Source: Mycobacterium sp. GA-1285
GTDB lineage: Bacteria > Actinomycetota > Actinomycetes > Mycobacteriales > Mycobacteriaceae
DNA length: 64,000 bases
Direction of reading: 5' to 3'
Assembly: GCF_001499905.1 (NCBI RefSeq)
Contig: NZ_LQIS01000004.1
Coordinates: 62,001 to 126,000 of the forward strand
The notes under the pieces: model-generated
Told to the model about the DNA's origin: nothing
Seen by the model: the letters and a program-made list of their open reading frames with translations, nothing else
Databases searched by the model: none
Shown: one piece after another, positions 38,717 to 47,781 of the stretch
Layout: every line of letters starts with the position of its first letter
Position numbering within the stretch: position 1 is the first letter of the stretch
Translations under genes and position numbers: made by a program

Positions 38717-39901
38717 ATGTCGTCGACAATCGAAGCCGCCGAGGGAATCGCCGAACGGGTGCGCACCCTGCGCGAGATCGTGCAGAGGGAAGCCGGTGAG
38801 TCGGAGCGGCTGCGCACGCTCAGCCCAGCCGTCGTGGAGGCGATGTGGGACACCGGGCTGATGACGGCGTTCAACCCCGCGCCCGCCGGTGGCAGCGAAC
38901 CGTCGTTCGCCGAGATGATCGAGACGTGGATCGAGATGGCCTGGCAGGACGGATCTTTCGGCTGGATCGGCATCGCCAACCTGCCGTCGTCGTTCGCTGC
39001 CGCCGCGTACCTGCCCGACGCCGGGTTCGCCGAGGTGTTCACCGCGCTCGACAATCGGGTCACGATGGGCGGGCAGTTCTTCCCGAACGGTCAAGGCGCC
39101 GCGGTACCCGGCGGTTACCGGCTGACCGGATCGTGGAGCTTCGGTTCGGGGATCGGGCATGCGCAGTATGTCGCTGCCGGCTTTCTTCCGATGGACGGGA
39201 CCGAGATGCGCTGGGTCAGCGAAGGGGTGCCGGACATGCAGGTCGCCATCCTGCCGCGTGAGGAGGTCAGCTTCAACGACGGCTGGTACGTGCAGGGGCT
39301 CAAGGGGACGGGCTCCTACGACTACAGCGTCGAGGACGTTTTCGTGCCGGCCGAGCGGACGTTCGCGTTGTTCACGCGCGAGCCGCTGCGCGGATCCTCA
39401 CCGGCGACGCGGATGGGCATGATGCCCGTCACCGCGGCCGGGCATGCGTCATGGGCGCTCGGCGTCGCCAAGAGCATGTTGGACGACGTCGAAGAACTGG
39501 CCGCCACGAAATACCGGATGAGTGACATGGCGTCGCTGGCCAGTCGGCCGACCTTCCAGAAGGGGCTGGCCCACCACGTCGCGGCGTGGCGGGCGGCGCG
39601 GCTGCTGGTGCTCGATGCGTTCGCAACGGCAGAAGCCAGTGTGGCGGACGGGGAGGACTTGACCCCGGGCCTGCGCGCGGACATGAGGGTGGCCGCGGTG
39701 TATGCCACCGACGTGGCCCGCCAGTGTGCGGAGTGGGCACATCTGGTCGCGGGCACCAGCTCGATCCGCGAAGGCAGCCGTCTGGAACGTGCGTTCCGCG
39801 ACATGTACACCGGTACCCAGCACGCGTTCATCAGCGAGAAGGTGGCGATCGACGCGGCTCAGGTCTGGCTCGGGATCATCGAGGACCAGTTCGGCCTCTG
39901 A
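38717..39901 (+). CDS. HsaA-like flavin-dependent monooxygenase / acyl-CoA dehydrogenase family protein
   Basis: A 394-residue member of the acyl-CoA dehydrogenase fold, in the branch with HsaA and related two-component flavin monooxygenases. Visible blocks are DGSFGWIGIAN, RLTGSWSFGSGIGHA, VQGLKGTGSYDYSVEDVFVPA, and LVAGTSSIREGSRLERAFRDM near the C-terminus. AGAGGA ahead of the ATG at 38717 supports the start. Such enzymes use reduced flavin from a separate reductase to hydroxylate aromatic or related rings, but no reductase is beside it. Dehydrogenase activity cannot be excluded. Confidence 0.82.
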   Translation: MSSTIEAAEGIAERVRTLREIVQREAGESERLRTLSPAVVEAMWDTGLMTAFNPAPAGGSEPSFAEMIETWIEMAWQDGSFGWIGIANLPSSFAAAAYLPDAGFAEVFTALDNRVTMGGQFFPNGQGAAVPGGYRLTGSWSFGSGIGHAQYVAAGFLPMDGTEMRWVSEGVPDMQVAILPREEVSFNDGWYVQGLKGTGSYDYSVEDVFVPAERTFALFTREPLRGSSPATRMGMMPVTAAGHASWALGVAKSMLDDVEELAATKYRMSDMASLASRPTFQKGLAHHVAAWRAARLLVLDAFATAEASVADGEDLTPGLRADMRVAAVYATDVARQCAEWAHLVAGTSSIREGSRLERAFRDMYTGTQHAFISEKVAIDAAQVWLGIIEDQFGL

Positions 39902-39925
39902 TCATCCCGTGCGGCGACGACCGGG

Positions 39926-41476
39926 TCACCGGACAACCGCTTCGAGGACGCCGTCGACGATCATGGCGCGCAGCGTCTTGCGGTCGAACTTTCCGCTGGG
40001 CAGGATCGGGATCTGATCGCCGGAGACCAGCACCCAGCGGGTCGGCACCTTGTACGCGGACAGGTGGTCGCGGGCGTGCGCGGCCAACGCCTCGACGTCG
40101 ATGCCTTCGGCGGTGGGCACGACGACTGCGCATACTTCCTCCCCGCGTCGCGCGTCGTCGATGCCGAGCACGAGACACTGTGCCACGCCGGGGGATTCCT
40201 CGATGACCGCCTGCACCTCGAGCGGTGAGACATTGGCGCCGGCGGCCTTGATCATGTCGGTGGTCCGGCCGACGTAGAACAGCCGCGGGTCGCCGGGTCT
40301 GCGGTAGACGCGGTCACCCGTGTGGTACCAACCGTTTTCGTCGAAGGTCTCCCACCGCTCGCGCTTGTTGTAGCCCGCCATCACGCCGATGCCGCGGATC
40401 AGCAACTCGCCGACCTGCCCGTCGGGAACCGGTGTGCCGTCGTCGTCGACGATGCACATGTCGGTGTACGCGAATCCGCCCGCGGTCTCGGACATGGTGC
40501 GGTGCACGGGATATCCGTCGGGTACGTCGACCATCGCGATGTCGAGCGGTCCGTCGCGCAGCATCGGCGCGCAGGCCAGATCCCGGCTGGGGAAACTCGG
40601 ATGGTCACGGAGCCGCTGGGTGAACGCGGGCCATCCGACGACTCCGGCGGCCCGCTCACGCTCAATCAGATCCAGTGCGCCTCTGGCGTCCAGTCGGGGC
40701 ATGACGAGCACGGTGACGGGTTCGTGCAGCGCGCCGGTCGCCGCGAGCAGGCCCCCGACCCAGAAGAACGGCATCGCGCACAGGATCCGCACAGCGCCTT
40801 CGCTTTTGGAGACCGCACGGATCGCGTTCGGCCATGTCGACGTCTGCCGCACAAGGGTGCCGTGGGTGTGCATGACACCCTTCGGATCCGCGGTCGAACC
40901 CGAGGTGTGGATGACCACGGCGAGATCGGCGGGGCTCACCTCGTCCTGCGCGGCGGCCAGCACCTCGGCGGGCACACCCTTGCCGTCGCACCCGGTGGCC
41001 CAGTGGGGGACTGGGTGGTCGACGAACACGATCCGGCGTAGGTATGGGGCGGCCGTCATGGCCAACCGTGTGCCCTGCTGGGCCGTCAACTCCGGCCAAG
41101 CCTTTTCGAATCGGTCGGCGACGTCGATGCTCAAGACGCGGCGGGGAGCGACGATGAGCGCGATGTCGGCCAGCCGGGCGACTTTGGCGATCTCCGCCGG
41201 GGCGTACAGCGTGCTGAGCGGCACGGCCAGTGCGCCGATGCGCGACACGGCAAGCCACCAGATGATCCAGTCCACCCCGTTGGGGAAGAACAATCCGACG
41301 CGGGTGCCCTTGCCGACGCCCTCGCCGATGAGCCATCGAGCTATGCGCGCCGAGCGCTGATCCGCCTCGCGGTAGGTGAGTCGGTCCGTCGGGGTGACCA
41401 GATAGGTGTGGTCGCCGAATTCGGCGGAAGCGCGCGCTAAGAGCGCGGGAACGGTCGGTCGCGGCTGCTGGGTCAC
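39926..41476 (-). CDS. Acyl-CoA synthetase (ANL superfamily)
   Basis: A 516-residue adenylate-forming enzyme, distinct from the FadD at 3185-4816. Motifs: HTSGSTADPKGVMHTH near residue 200, a GWPAFTQRL substrate-pocket region, GWYHTGDRVYRRP near 395, RTTDMIKAAGANVSPLEVQ near 415, and PSGKFDRKTLR with the catalytic Lys near 500. It likely activates a fatty or aromatic carboxylate to its CoA thioester. It is convergent with the flavin monooxygenase gene (24 bp between stops), and the two may serve one catabolic route. Confidence 0.87.
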   Translation of the reverse strand: MTQQPRPTVPALLARASAEFGDHTYLVTPTDRLTYREADQRSARIARWLIGEGVGKGTRVGLFFPNGVDWIIWWLAVSRIGALAVPLSTLYAPAEIAKVARLADIALIVAPRRVLSIDVADRFEKAWPELTAQQGTRLAMTAAPYLRRIVFVDHPVPHWATGCDGKGVPAEVLAAAQDEVSPADLAVVIHTSGSTADPKGVMHTHGTLVRQTSTWPNAIRAVSKSEGAVRILCAMPFFWVGGLLAATGALHEPVTVLVMPRLDARGALDLIERERAAGVVGWPAFTQRLRDHPSFPSRDLACAPMLRDGPLDIAMVDVPDGYPVHRTMSETAGGFAYTDMCIVDDDGTPVPDGQVGELLIRGIGVMAGYNKRERWETFDENGWYHTGDRVYRRPGDPRLFYVGRTTDMIKAAGANVSPLEVQAVIEESPGVAQCLVLGIDDARRGEEVCAVVVPTAEGIDVEALAAHARDHLSAYKVPTRWVLVSGDQIPILPSGKFDRKTLRAMIVDGVLEAVVR

Positions 41477-41499
41477 GCAGTGATTGTCTCCAAACGCGC

Positions 41500-41530
41500 A
41501 CTGGGCGACCGCACGAGGCGGTCGTCCAGT
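41500..41530 (-). terminator. Strong hairpin terminator after the antigen 85 gene
   Basis: Two 13-base arms (41500-41512 and 41518-41530) pair with a single G-T (G-U in RNA) position and a 5-base loop, ACGAG. The hairpin lies 12 bp beyond the antigen 85 stop and 23 bp upstream of the synthetase start on the same strand. No U-run follows, as is usual in mycobacteria. Confidence 0.65.
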
Positions 41531-41542
41531 GGCGTCAGGAGC

Positions 41543-42721
<1,179 letters not shown>

Positions 42722-43390
42722 TCATTTGCCGTTGGCCGACAGGCGCCGACGTGCGTAAGCCTTGAGTTCGGCGGACAACGCGTCGGCCGCGAGCAGCTCT
42801 GGAAGCAAGGACCGGTCGGACATCCTTGCGCGGAATGCCAACTCGACGGTCACATCGTGGTCGGGGCGGTGCTCGATGGAGATCGCATCGCCGGCCCCCA
42901 CCGTACCCGGCGAGATAACCCGCAGGTACGCACCGGGTTTGGCGGCCGCGGTGAAGGTCTTCATCCAGCGGTCGATCTGAAGGAAGGCCGCAAAGGTGCG
43001 GCACGGGGTGCGCGGCGCCGAGACCTCGAGCAGAAGGCCGTCGGTGCCGACGCGCCAGCGTTCACCGATGCGGGCCTGCGTCACGTCGACGTTTGCCGTG
43101 GTGAGGTTCTCGCCGAACATGCCGTTGCTCAGCGGGCGGTCGAGTCGACTTTCCCAGTCGTCGAGGTCTTCTCGCGCATATGCGTACACGGCTTGGTCGT
43201 CACCGCCGTGCAGCTTCGAATGCCCGATGGTGTCGCCGACGAGTCCGCTACCCAAGCCGCCGCGCAACGGGCCCGGCGCACGCACCGCGACCCGATCCGG
43301 CACTGCAACCTTGTCGATACCCGTTGATCTCGATGGCGCATCGGGATTGACCCGCACCCGTGCGACATTCACTGACAGCACTCGCGCCAC
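42722..43390 (-). CDS. MOSC domain-containing protein
   Basis: A 222-residue protein of the MOSC family (YiiM-like), as judged by KLHGGDDQAVYAYAREDL near residue 58, LSNGMFGENLTT near 88, and LEVSAPRTPCRTFAA near 122 with the conserved Cys. MOSC domains bind a molybdenum cofactor or transfer sulfur. The C-terminal part (LLPELLAADALSAELKAYARRRL) is helical. No signal peptide. It is upstream of the antigen 85 gene on the same strand but 219 bp away; I saw nothing obvious in that gap. Confidence 0.85.
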   Translation of the reverse strand: MARVLSVNVARVRVNPDAPSRSTGIDKVAVPDRVAVRAPGPLRGGLGSGLVGDTIGHSKLHGGDDQAVYAYAREDLDDWESRLDRPLSNGMFGENLTTANVDVTQARIGERWRVGTDGLLLEVSAPRTPCRTFAAFLQIDRWMKTFTAAAKPGAYLRVISPGTVGAGDAISIEHRPDHDVTVELAFRARMSDRSLLPELLAADALSAELKAYARRRLSANGK

Positions 43391-43450
43391 CCGGACAGGT
43401 TAGCGGCGGAATCGGCAAGCGGCCTCGACAGGATTTCCCGACTCGAGCCC

Positions 43451-43479
43451 TTAACAAGGGCTACTACCGAGCGTAGTAT
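43451..43479 (+). promoter_or_regulatory. Promoter with palindromic operator before DUF4383 gene
   Basis: TTAACA (43451-43456), 17 bases, and TAGTAT (43474-43479) form a good promoter. The interval contains an inverted repeat, TACTAC-CGAGC-GTAGTA (43462-43478), which overlaps the -10 box. Such a layout suits a TetR- or MarR-type repressor. The gene start is 37 bases downstream at 43517. No repressor gene lies nearby. Confidence 0.5.
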
Positions 43480-43516
43480 TCACGGCGTCAGGATCGACGA
43501 AGCGGAGGACGTATCC

Positions 43517-43948
43517 GTGAAGTGGAGTTTCGCCCAAGTCGGCCTGCTGGTCATCGCCATCTTCCACATCCTCCAGGCGGTGATCGGCTTCATCGTGGAG
43601 CCGAGCTTCGCGACGGGCCCGGGTGCACCGACCGCGCAGATCCTCGGAATGGACTTCAACGGCTGGCACGCCGTCGCCGGACTCGCCCTGTTCGGACCAG
43701 GGCTGGTGTTCGTGTTGCGCAAGTCGTGGTCGGTGTTGTATCTGCTCGCCGCGGCGGTGGCGGTCGCGTTGCCGGGCTTGTGGGCTTTCTTCTCGCATCA
43801 GGTCGCGTACGTGTTCACGTTCCCTAACAACATCACCGACGCGGTGGTTCATCTGGTGACGGCCGCGGTGATGTTGGCGATCGCCGGTATCCAGATCCGC
43901 ATGGACGGTGGTTTGCAGAACTCGCTGGCCGATCTGCATCACCGCTAG
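43517..43948 (+). CDS. DUF4383-type four-helix membrane protein
   Basis: A 143-residue protein with four hydrophobic segments (about residues 5-28, 48-68, 70-92 and 108-128). MDFNGWHAVAGLALFGPGL and NITDAVVHLVTAAVML are characteristic of the DUF4383 family. GGAGGA sits upstream of the GTG at 43517. A regulated promoter precedes it and a strong hairpin follows its stop, so it appears to be a single-gene unit. The family has no established function. Confidence 0.75.
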   Translation: MKWSFAQVGLLVIAIFHILQAVIGFIVEPSFATGPGAPTAQILGMDFNGWHAVAGLALFGPGLVFVLRKSWSVLYLLAAAVAVALPGLWAFFSHQVAYVFTFPNNITDAVVHLVTAAVMLAIAGIQIRMDGGLQNSLADLHHR

Positions 43949-43949
43949 T

Positions 43950-44005
43950 GTGCACTCAGATCGCGAAAAGCCGTGATTCGGTATGGATTTGCGATCTGAA
44001 TGCAC
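43950..44005. repeat. Long near-perfect inverted repeat after DUF4383 gene
   Basis: GTGCACTCAGATCGC (43950-43964) and GCGATCTGAATGCAC (43991-44005) match as inverted arms in 14 of 15 positions; the odd pair is G-U in one RNA strand. The loop is 26 bases. It begins 2 bp after the DUF4383 stop and faces the convergent small gene at 44050. It may be a bidirectional terminator or a member of a dispersed intergenic repeat family. Confidence 0.6.
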
Positions 44006-44049
44006 GCTAGCGCGACCGCCGGCGCCACACCGAGTGCGGTTGACCCCCG

Positions 44050-44190
44050 CTACTCGGCGCCGTCCTCGTCGTCGGCCGAAGGCAGGCCCTCGGGTGGCGG
44101 CGTCGAATACGCAGGGGCTGTCGGCGGAATACCTTGTTCTGCGCTGTCGCCCTGCTTCGCGTCGTCCGAGGGTTGTTCGGGTGAGCTCAT
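44050..44190 (-). CDS. Small acidic Pro-rich protein, 46 aa
   Basis: Forty-six codons from the ATG at 44190, with an excellent AGGAGA signal 5 bases upstream. The protein begins MSSPEQPSDDAKQGDSAEQG and ends SADDEDGAE, with GIPPTAPAYSTPPPEG in the middle. It has no Cys, no hydrophobic core and looks disordered. The ribosome binding site and amino-acid pattern support a real gene; I have no function for it. Confidence 0.6.
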   Translation of the reverse strand: MSSPEQPSDDAKQGDSAEQGIPPTAPAYSTPPPEGLPSADDEDGAE

Positions 44191-44444
44191 CGTTTCTCCT
44201 AGGCCGTGATCTTCACGGATCGTCTCGCCGAGCGATACCCCCGCCCCCAACGGGAGAAACCGCGTAGTTGGGATCGGTAGCCGAACGGTTCCCGGGTACG
44301 AACAGCGACGCCGGCGGTGGCAGGCGACCGTAGCACCGCTCGAAATCAACTGACCGAGGGCCCATCCAACGTGTCGTACCCCGGAGTCGACCGAGCGCGA
44401 ACGAGTTCGCTTGAGCGACACCATCGGTGGCTATCGTGAGTCGA

Positions 44445-44963
44445 ATGCACGGCTGGACCGCCGCCGCGTCCTTCGGACGCTCGGACTGCGAACTCATCGA
44501 CGACGCCCTGCTCGCCCAGCCCGTCCTCGCCCTCACCAGCCTGACGTACGTCGCCGTCGGGATCTTTGTCCTGTGCTGGGCCATGCGCGGAAGAGCGCTG
44601 CTGACAGGAACCGCAGGAGTGGCGCTTGTAGGTGTCGGTGTCGGCAGCTTCGTGTTCCACGGGCCTCAGCCGCCGTGGGCGGGCCCGGTCCACGACTGGC
44701 CCATCGTCGCGTTGGCGGGGGTGTGCGTCATCGGTGTGGCCCGTGGCGCGCGAGGGCAGCGGTCGGCGTGGGTCGCTGCGGCCGCGATCTTCGCGCTCGG
44801 TCTGGCCGCCTATGCAGCTGGGCGCACGGGTTCGCCGCTGTGCCGGCCGGACAGCCTGTGGCAGTACCACGGTGTCTGGCATGTGTTGTCGGGCGCCGCA
44901 GGGGGATTAGCTGCCTGGGCCATGATGCCCACACCTCAGTATCGTTCACCTGGATGCCGTTAG
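44445..44963 (+). CDS. CREST/ceramidase-like integral membrane protein
   Basis: About 172 residues from the ATG at 44445 (MHGWTAAASFG); a GTG at 44427 is possible. Six or so hydrophobic segments. The residues GSFVFHG near 68, PVHDWPIVAL near 82 and YHGVWHVLSGAAGG near 150 place a Ser/His, an Asp and a pair of His in the order seen in the CREST superfamily (alkaline ceramidases, PAQR receptors, Per1). This would be a metal-dependent membrane hydrolase; substrate unknown. Its last 10 bases overlap the start of the ThrE-type exporter gene. Confidence 0.6.
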   Translation: MHGWTAAASFGRSDCELIDDALLAQPVLALTSLTYVAVGIFVLCWAMRGRALLTGTAGVALVGVGVGSFVFHGPQPPWAGPVHDWPIVALAGVCVIGVARGARGQRSAWVAAAAIFALGLAAYAAGRTGSPLCRPDSLWQYHGVWHVLSGAAGGLAAWAMMPTPQYRSPGCR

Positions 44964-46537
44964 ATCGAACGCCGCGTGGCCGCGTCCGCCGCGGCCTACG
45001 CAAGGCGCTGCGCGGCCCCCGCGATCCGGCGCCCGTCGCGGGGCAACGGCGCCGACGTTCCGAGGGCATGGGCGACCTGCATACCCGCAAGGTGCTCGAT
45101 CTGACGATCCGCCTCGCCGAGGTGATGTTGTCGTCAGGCTCGGGCACCGCCGATGTCGTCGCGACCGCTCAAGACGTCGCCCAGGCCTATCGACTGACCG
45201 ACTGCGTCGTCGACATCTTCGTCACCACCGTCATCGTGTCGGCATTACCGACCGCGGACAGCCCGCCACTGACCATCGTCCGCGCGGTGCACACCCGGTC
45301 GACGGACTACACGCGGCTGGACGACCTCGACCGACTCATCCAGCGGATCACCGCCGGGGGTGTGACCGTCGACCAGGCCCATGAGGCCATGGACGCCTTG
45401 ACCGAACGCCCGCACCCGTACCCTCGTTGGCTGGCGACCGCGGGCTGGGCCGGCTTTGCCCTGGGAATCGCGATGCTGCTCGGCGGCGACTGGCTGACTT
45501 GTCTGCTGGCTGCTCTGACGTCAGCGGTCATCGACCAGGTGGGCCGGAGGCTGAACCGGATCGGCACCCCGTTCTTCTTCCAGCAGGTGACCGGTGCGGC
45601 GATAGCCACCACGGTCGCCGTGGCGGCGTTTCTCTATGCCGATGTGGGGCCGACGGTCATGGTGGCCACCGGGATCGTGATGTTGCTGTCGGGGCTGACG
45701 CTGGTCGGCGCCATGCAGGACGCGGTGACCGGCTACATGCTGACCTCGATCGCCCGGCTGGGGGAGGCGGTGTTGCTCACGTCGGGAATCGTCGTGGGCA
45801 TCCTCGCGGGGCTGCAGGTCGCCGAGATCGCCGGCATCTCGATCTCGCTGCACGTCGACGCGACCGAATCGTTCATCGCGCCGAGCGGTGCGCTGAGGAT
45901 CTCGCTCGCGGTGTTCGGGGCGGCGTTGGCGGGCGCGTGTCTGACCATCGCGAGCTACGCGCCGCTGCGGGGGATCCTCACCGCGGGACTCGTCGCCGGA
46001 CTCGCCGAGGCGGTGCTGATCGCTCTGGGCAACGCGGGCTTCGGCCAGGTGTTCGCCAGCGGAGCGGCCGCCGTCGGGGTGGGTTTCGTCGCCACGCTGA
46101 TCTCGATCCGACGGCAGGCGCCCGCGCTGGTGACCGCCACCGCGGGCATCATGCCGATGCTGCCCGGCCTCGCGGTCTTCCGCGCGGTGTTCTCCTTCGC
46201 CGTCGACGGTAACTTCGACAACGGGATCCGCCAGATGATGTCGGCGATCGCGATCGCGCTCGCTCTCGGCAGCGGGGTGGTGTTGGGGGAGTTCATCGGC
46301 TCGCCGTTGCGCTTCCGCGCCGGGCGCATCGGCGACTTCCTCCGCAAGGAAGGCCCACCCGGGCTCCGTCGAGCGGTCGGTCGCGTCGCCCGTCTCCAGC
46401 CGGCCGGCGACCAGCCGGGGCAAATCCCGCGAATGCGAAGCGTTGCCTTGCAACCGTCGCCGACCGACGACACGGAGCCGGATTCGCAGGACAGTGACCC
46501 GTCCGAAGAGGACACTGAGGGCACGGAGAAGCAGTAG
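44954..46537 (+). CDS. Threonine/serine exporter family protein (ThrE-type)
   Basis: A 527-residue protein from the ATG at 44954, overlapping the previous gene by 10 bases. The N-terminal soluble part (VLDLTIRLAEVMLSSGSGTADV) and ten hydrophobic segments match the ThrE family, in which ThrE_1 and ThrE_2 parts are fused. GAMQDAVTGYMLTSIARLGEA near residue 258 and TATAGIMPMLPGLAVFRA near 394 are typical. It exports threonine or serine, or a similar small molecule. The C-terminal tail is acidic (PSEEDTEGTEKQ). A possible GC-rich hairpin follows at 46547-46564. Confidence 0.85.
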   Translation: MPLDRTPRGRVRRGLRKALRGPRDPAPVAGQRRRRSEGMGDLHTRKVLDLTIRLAEVMLSSGSGTADVVATAQDVAQAYRLTDCVVDIFVTTVIVSALPTADSPPLTIVRAVHTRSTDYTRLDDLDRLIQRITAGGVTVDQAHEAMDALTERPHPYPRWLATAGWAGFALGIAMLLGGDWLTCLLAALTSAVIDQVGRRLNRIGTPFFFQQVTGAAIATTVAVAAFLYADVGPTVMVATGIVMLLSGLTLVGAMQDAVTGYMLTSIARLGEAVLLTSGIVVGILAGLQVAEIAGISISLHVDATESFIAPSGALRISLAVFGAALAGACLTIASYAPLRGILTAGLVAGLAEAVLIALGNAGFGQVFASGAAAVGVGFVATLISIRRQAPALVTATAGIMPMLPGLAVFRAVFSFAVDGNFDNGIRQMMSAIAIALALGSGVVLGEFIGSPLRFRAGRIGDFLRKEGPPGLRRAVGRVARLQPAGDQPGQIPRMRSVALQPSPTDDTEPDSQDSDPSEEDTEGTEKQ

Positions 46538-46611
46538 CTGCAAAGTTTGGCCGCCGCGGCCCAAGGTTATAAATTCTAAGCATCATTCGCTCTACCGCTG
46601 GAGGCACGCTG

Positions 46612-46962
46612 ATGAGCTCCTCGAAGACCACGCTGCCTGGCGTTGCAGTAGCAGGCGGGCTGATCGCGGCCACCCTCGGCCTGAGCGCTCCGGCAATCGC
46701 CCAGCCGTCTCCGCCGCCACCGCCGCCGCCGGCGCTGGCCGCGGAGATACCCAATGCCGCACCTCCACCGCCGGGCGCTGCCCCGCCACCTGCCAGGCCG
46801 ATGGCCGGCGAACCGGTGCCGGCATGGGCGCCGCGGAAGCCCGCTGAGTTCTGGAACGGGGAGCCCGTCGTGTGGTTCTCAGGGTGGGGAGGACGTTGGG
46901 GCGTGTGGAAGAACGGCGGCTTCATCCCCCTGACCAAGAATCCGGTCACCGCCGGGGGCTGA
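46612..46962 (+). CDS. Secreted Pro-rich protein
   Basis: A 116-residue protein with GGAGG before the ATG at 46612. The signal peptide ends near APAIAQPS (residue 31). A poly-Pro stretch (PSPPPPPPPALAA, then PPPPGAAPPPARP) follows, and the C-terminal 45 residues form a Trp-rich block (PVVWFSGWGGRWGVWKNGGF). Such Pro-rich secreted proteins are common in mycobacteria and may associate with the cell wall. Function unknown; ends 10 bp before the convergent FKBP gene. Confidence 0.7.
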   Translation: MSSSKTTLPGVAVAGGLIAATLGLSAPAIAQPSPPPPPPPALAAEIPNAAPPPPGAAPPPARPMAGEPVPAWAPRKPAEFWNGEPVVWFSGWGGRWGVWKNGGFIPLTKNPVTAGG

Positions 46963-46972
46963 CCCGCCTACG

Positions 46973-47620
46973 TCACCTCGAGGCGTCGAGGATCTTGATC
47001 GCGAAGATCAGCGAGTCGCCTGGCTGGATTCCGGCGGCCGGCTGACCCTCGGGGTAGCCGTCGGCGGACGTCATCGCCACGGCGACCGTCGACCCGACCT
47101 TCTGTCCCGCGATGGCCTTCTGGAAGCCGGGCACGACTCCGTCGAGCGGGAAGTCGACGGGCGTGCCCCGTTCGTAGCTGTTGTCGAACACCGACCCGTC
47201 GCGACCATTGACGCCCATGTAGCAGACAAAGACCGTGGCCGTCTCCGCGACCACGGGCCCGTCACCGGGCTTCAGCGTGTGCACCTGGGTCTCGGACACG
47301 CTGAACGGCGGTTGCACGTTGATCAGTGGTGCCGTCGCGTCGGTGGACCCGGTGACGGAGACGCTGCCGGTGTCGCCGTTGAGCGTCCACTCGGGTGTGC
47401 CGCCGAATTGCGGCGCCGCCGTCGGGCACATCGCGCTGGCCGGATCGCCCGTTTCGACTGGTGGCGGGATGAACTCGTCGGCCAGCGAGGACGTGGTCGT
47501 CGAGGAGGTCGTGTCGGTCGATGAAGCTTCCGTGTCGGAGCCGCACGCGGCGAGAGCCATAACCGTCGATGCGGTGAGGGCGATCAGCCCTACGGGAAGA
47601 GACACACGCGAGGAGTTCAC
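46973..47620 (-). CDS. FKBP-type peptidyl-prolyl isomerase lipoprotein
   Basis: A 215-residue lipoprotein read from the GTG at 47620. The lipobox is ALAACGSD near residue 26, followed by a Ser/Thr linker. The C-terminal FKBP domain shows TVFVCYMGVNGRDGSVFDNSY, the active-site-like GTPVDFPLDGVVPGFQKAI, GSTVAVAMTSADGYPEG and SLIFAIKILD. It would catalyse prolyl isomerisation in exported proteins at the outer face of the membrane. An intact frame extends far upstream, but that part is antisense to the pseudogene. Confidence 0.87.
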   Translation of the reverse strand: MNSSRVSLPVGLIALTASTVMALAACGSDTEASSTDTTSSTTTSSLADEFIPPPVETGDPASAMCPTAAPQFGGTPEWTLNGDTGSVSVTGSTDATAPLINVQPPFSVSETQVHTLKPGDGPVVAETATVFVCYMGVNGRDGSVFDNSYERGTPVDFPLDGVVPGFQKAIAGQKVGSTVAVAMTSADGYPEGQPAAGIQPGDSLIFAIKILDASR

Positions 47621-47781
47621 GACCGCCACGCTACAGATCGCTAAGCGGACGGTGCTCCGATGGTCTGGGCGGCCGCGGATGTGTGTTTTGATACGCCGGT
47701 TCGGCGCGTCGCGGATGAAACCGCACCGTCGACCGCGCGCTGTGCGACGGTTGGGGAGACAGCCAGCCGAAGAGGGGCGCG

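Noticed and set aside
44411..44953. N-terminal extension of the ThrE-type protein
   Set aside because: Overlaps the CREST-like membrane gene in another frame, and the extension is Arg-rich without family similarity.
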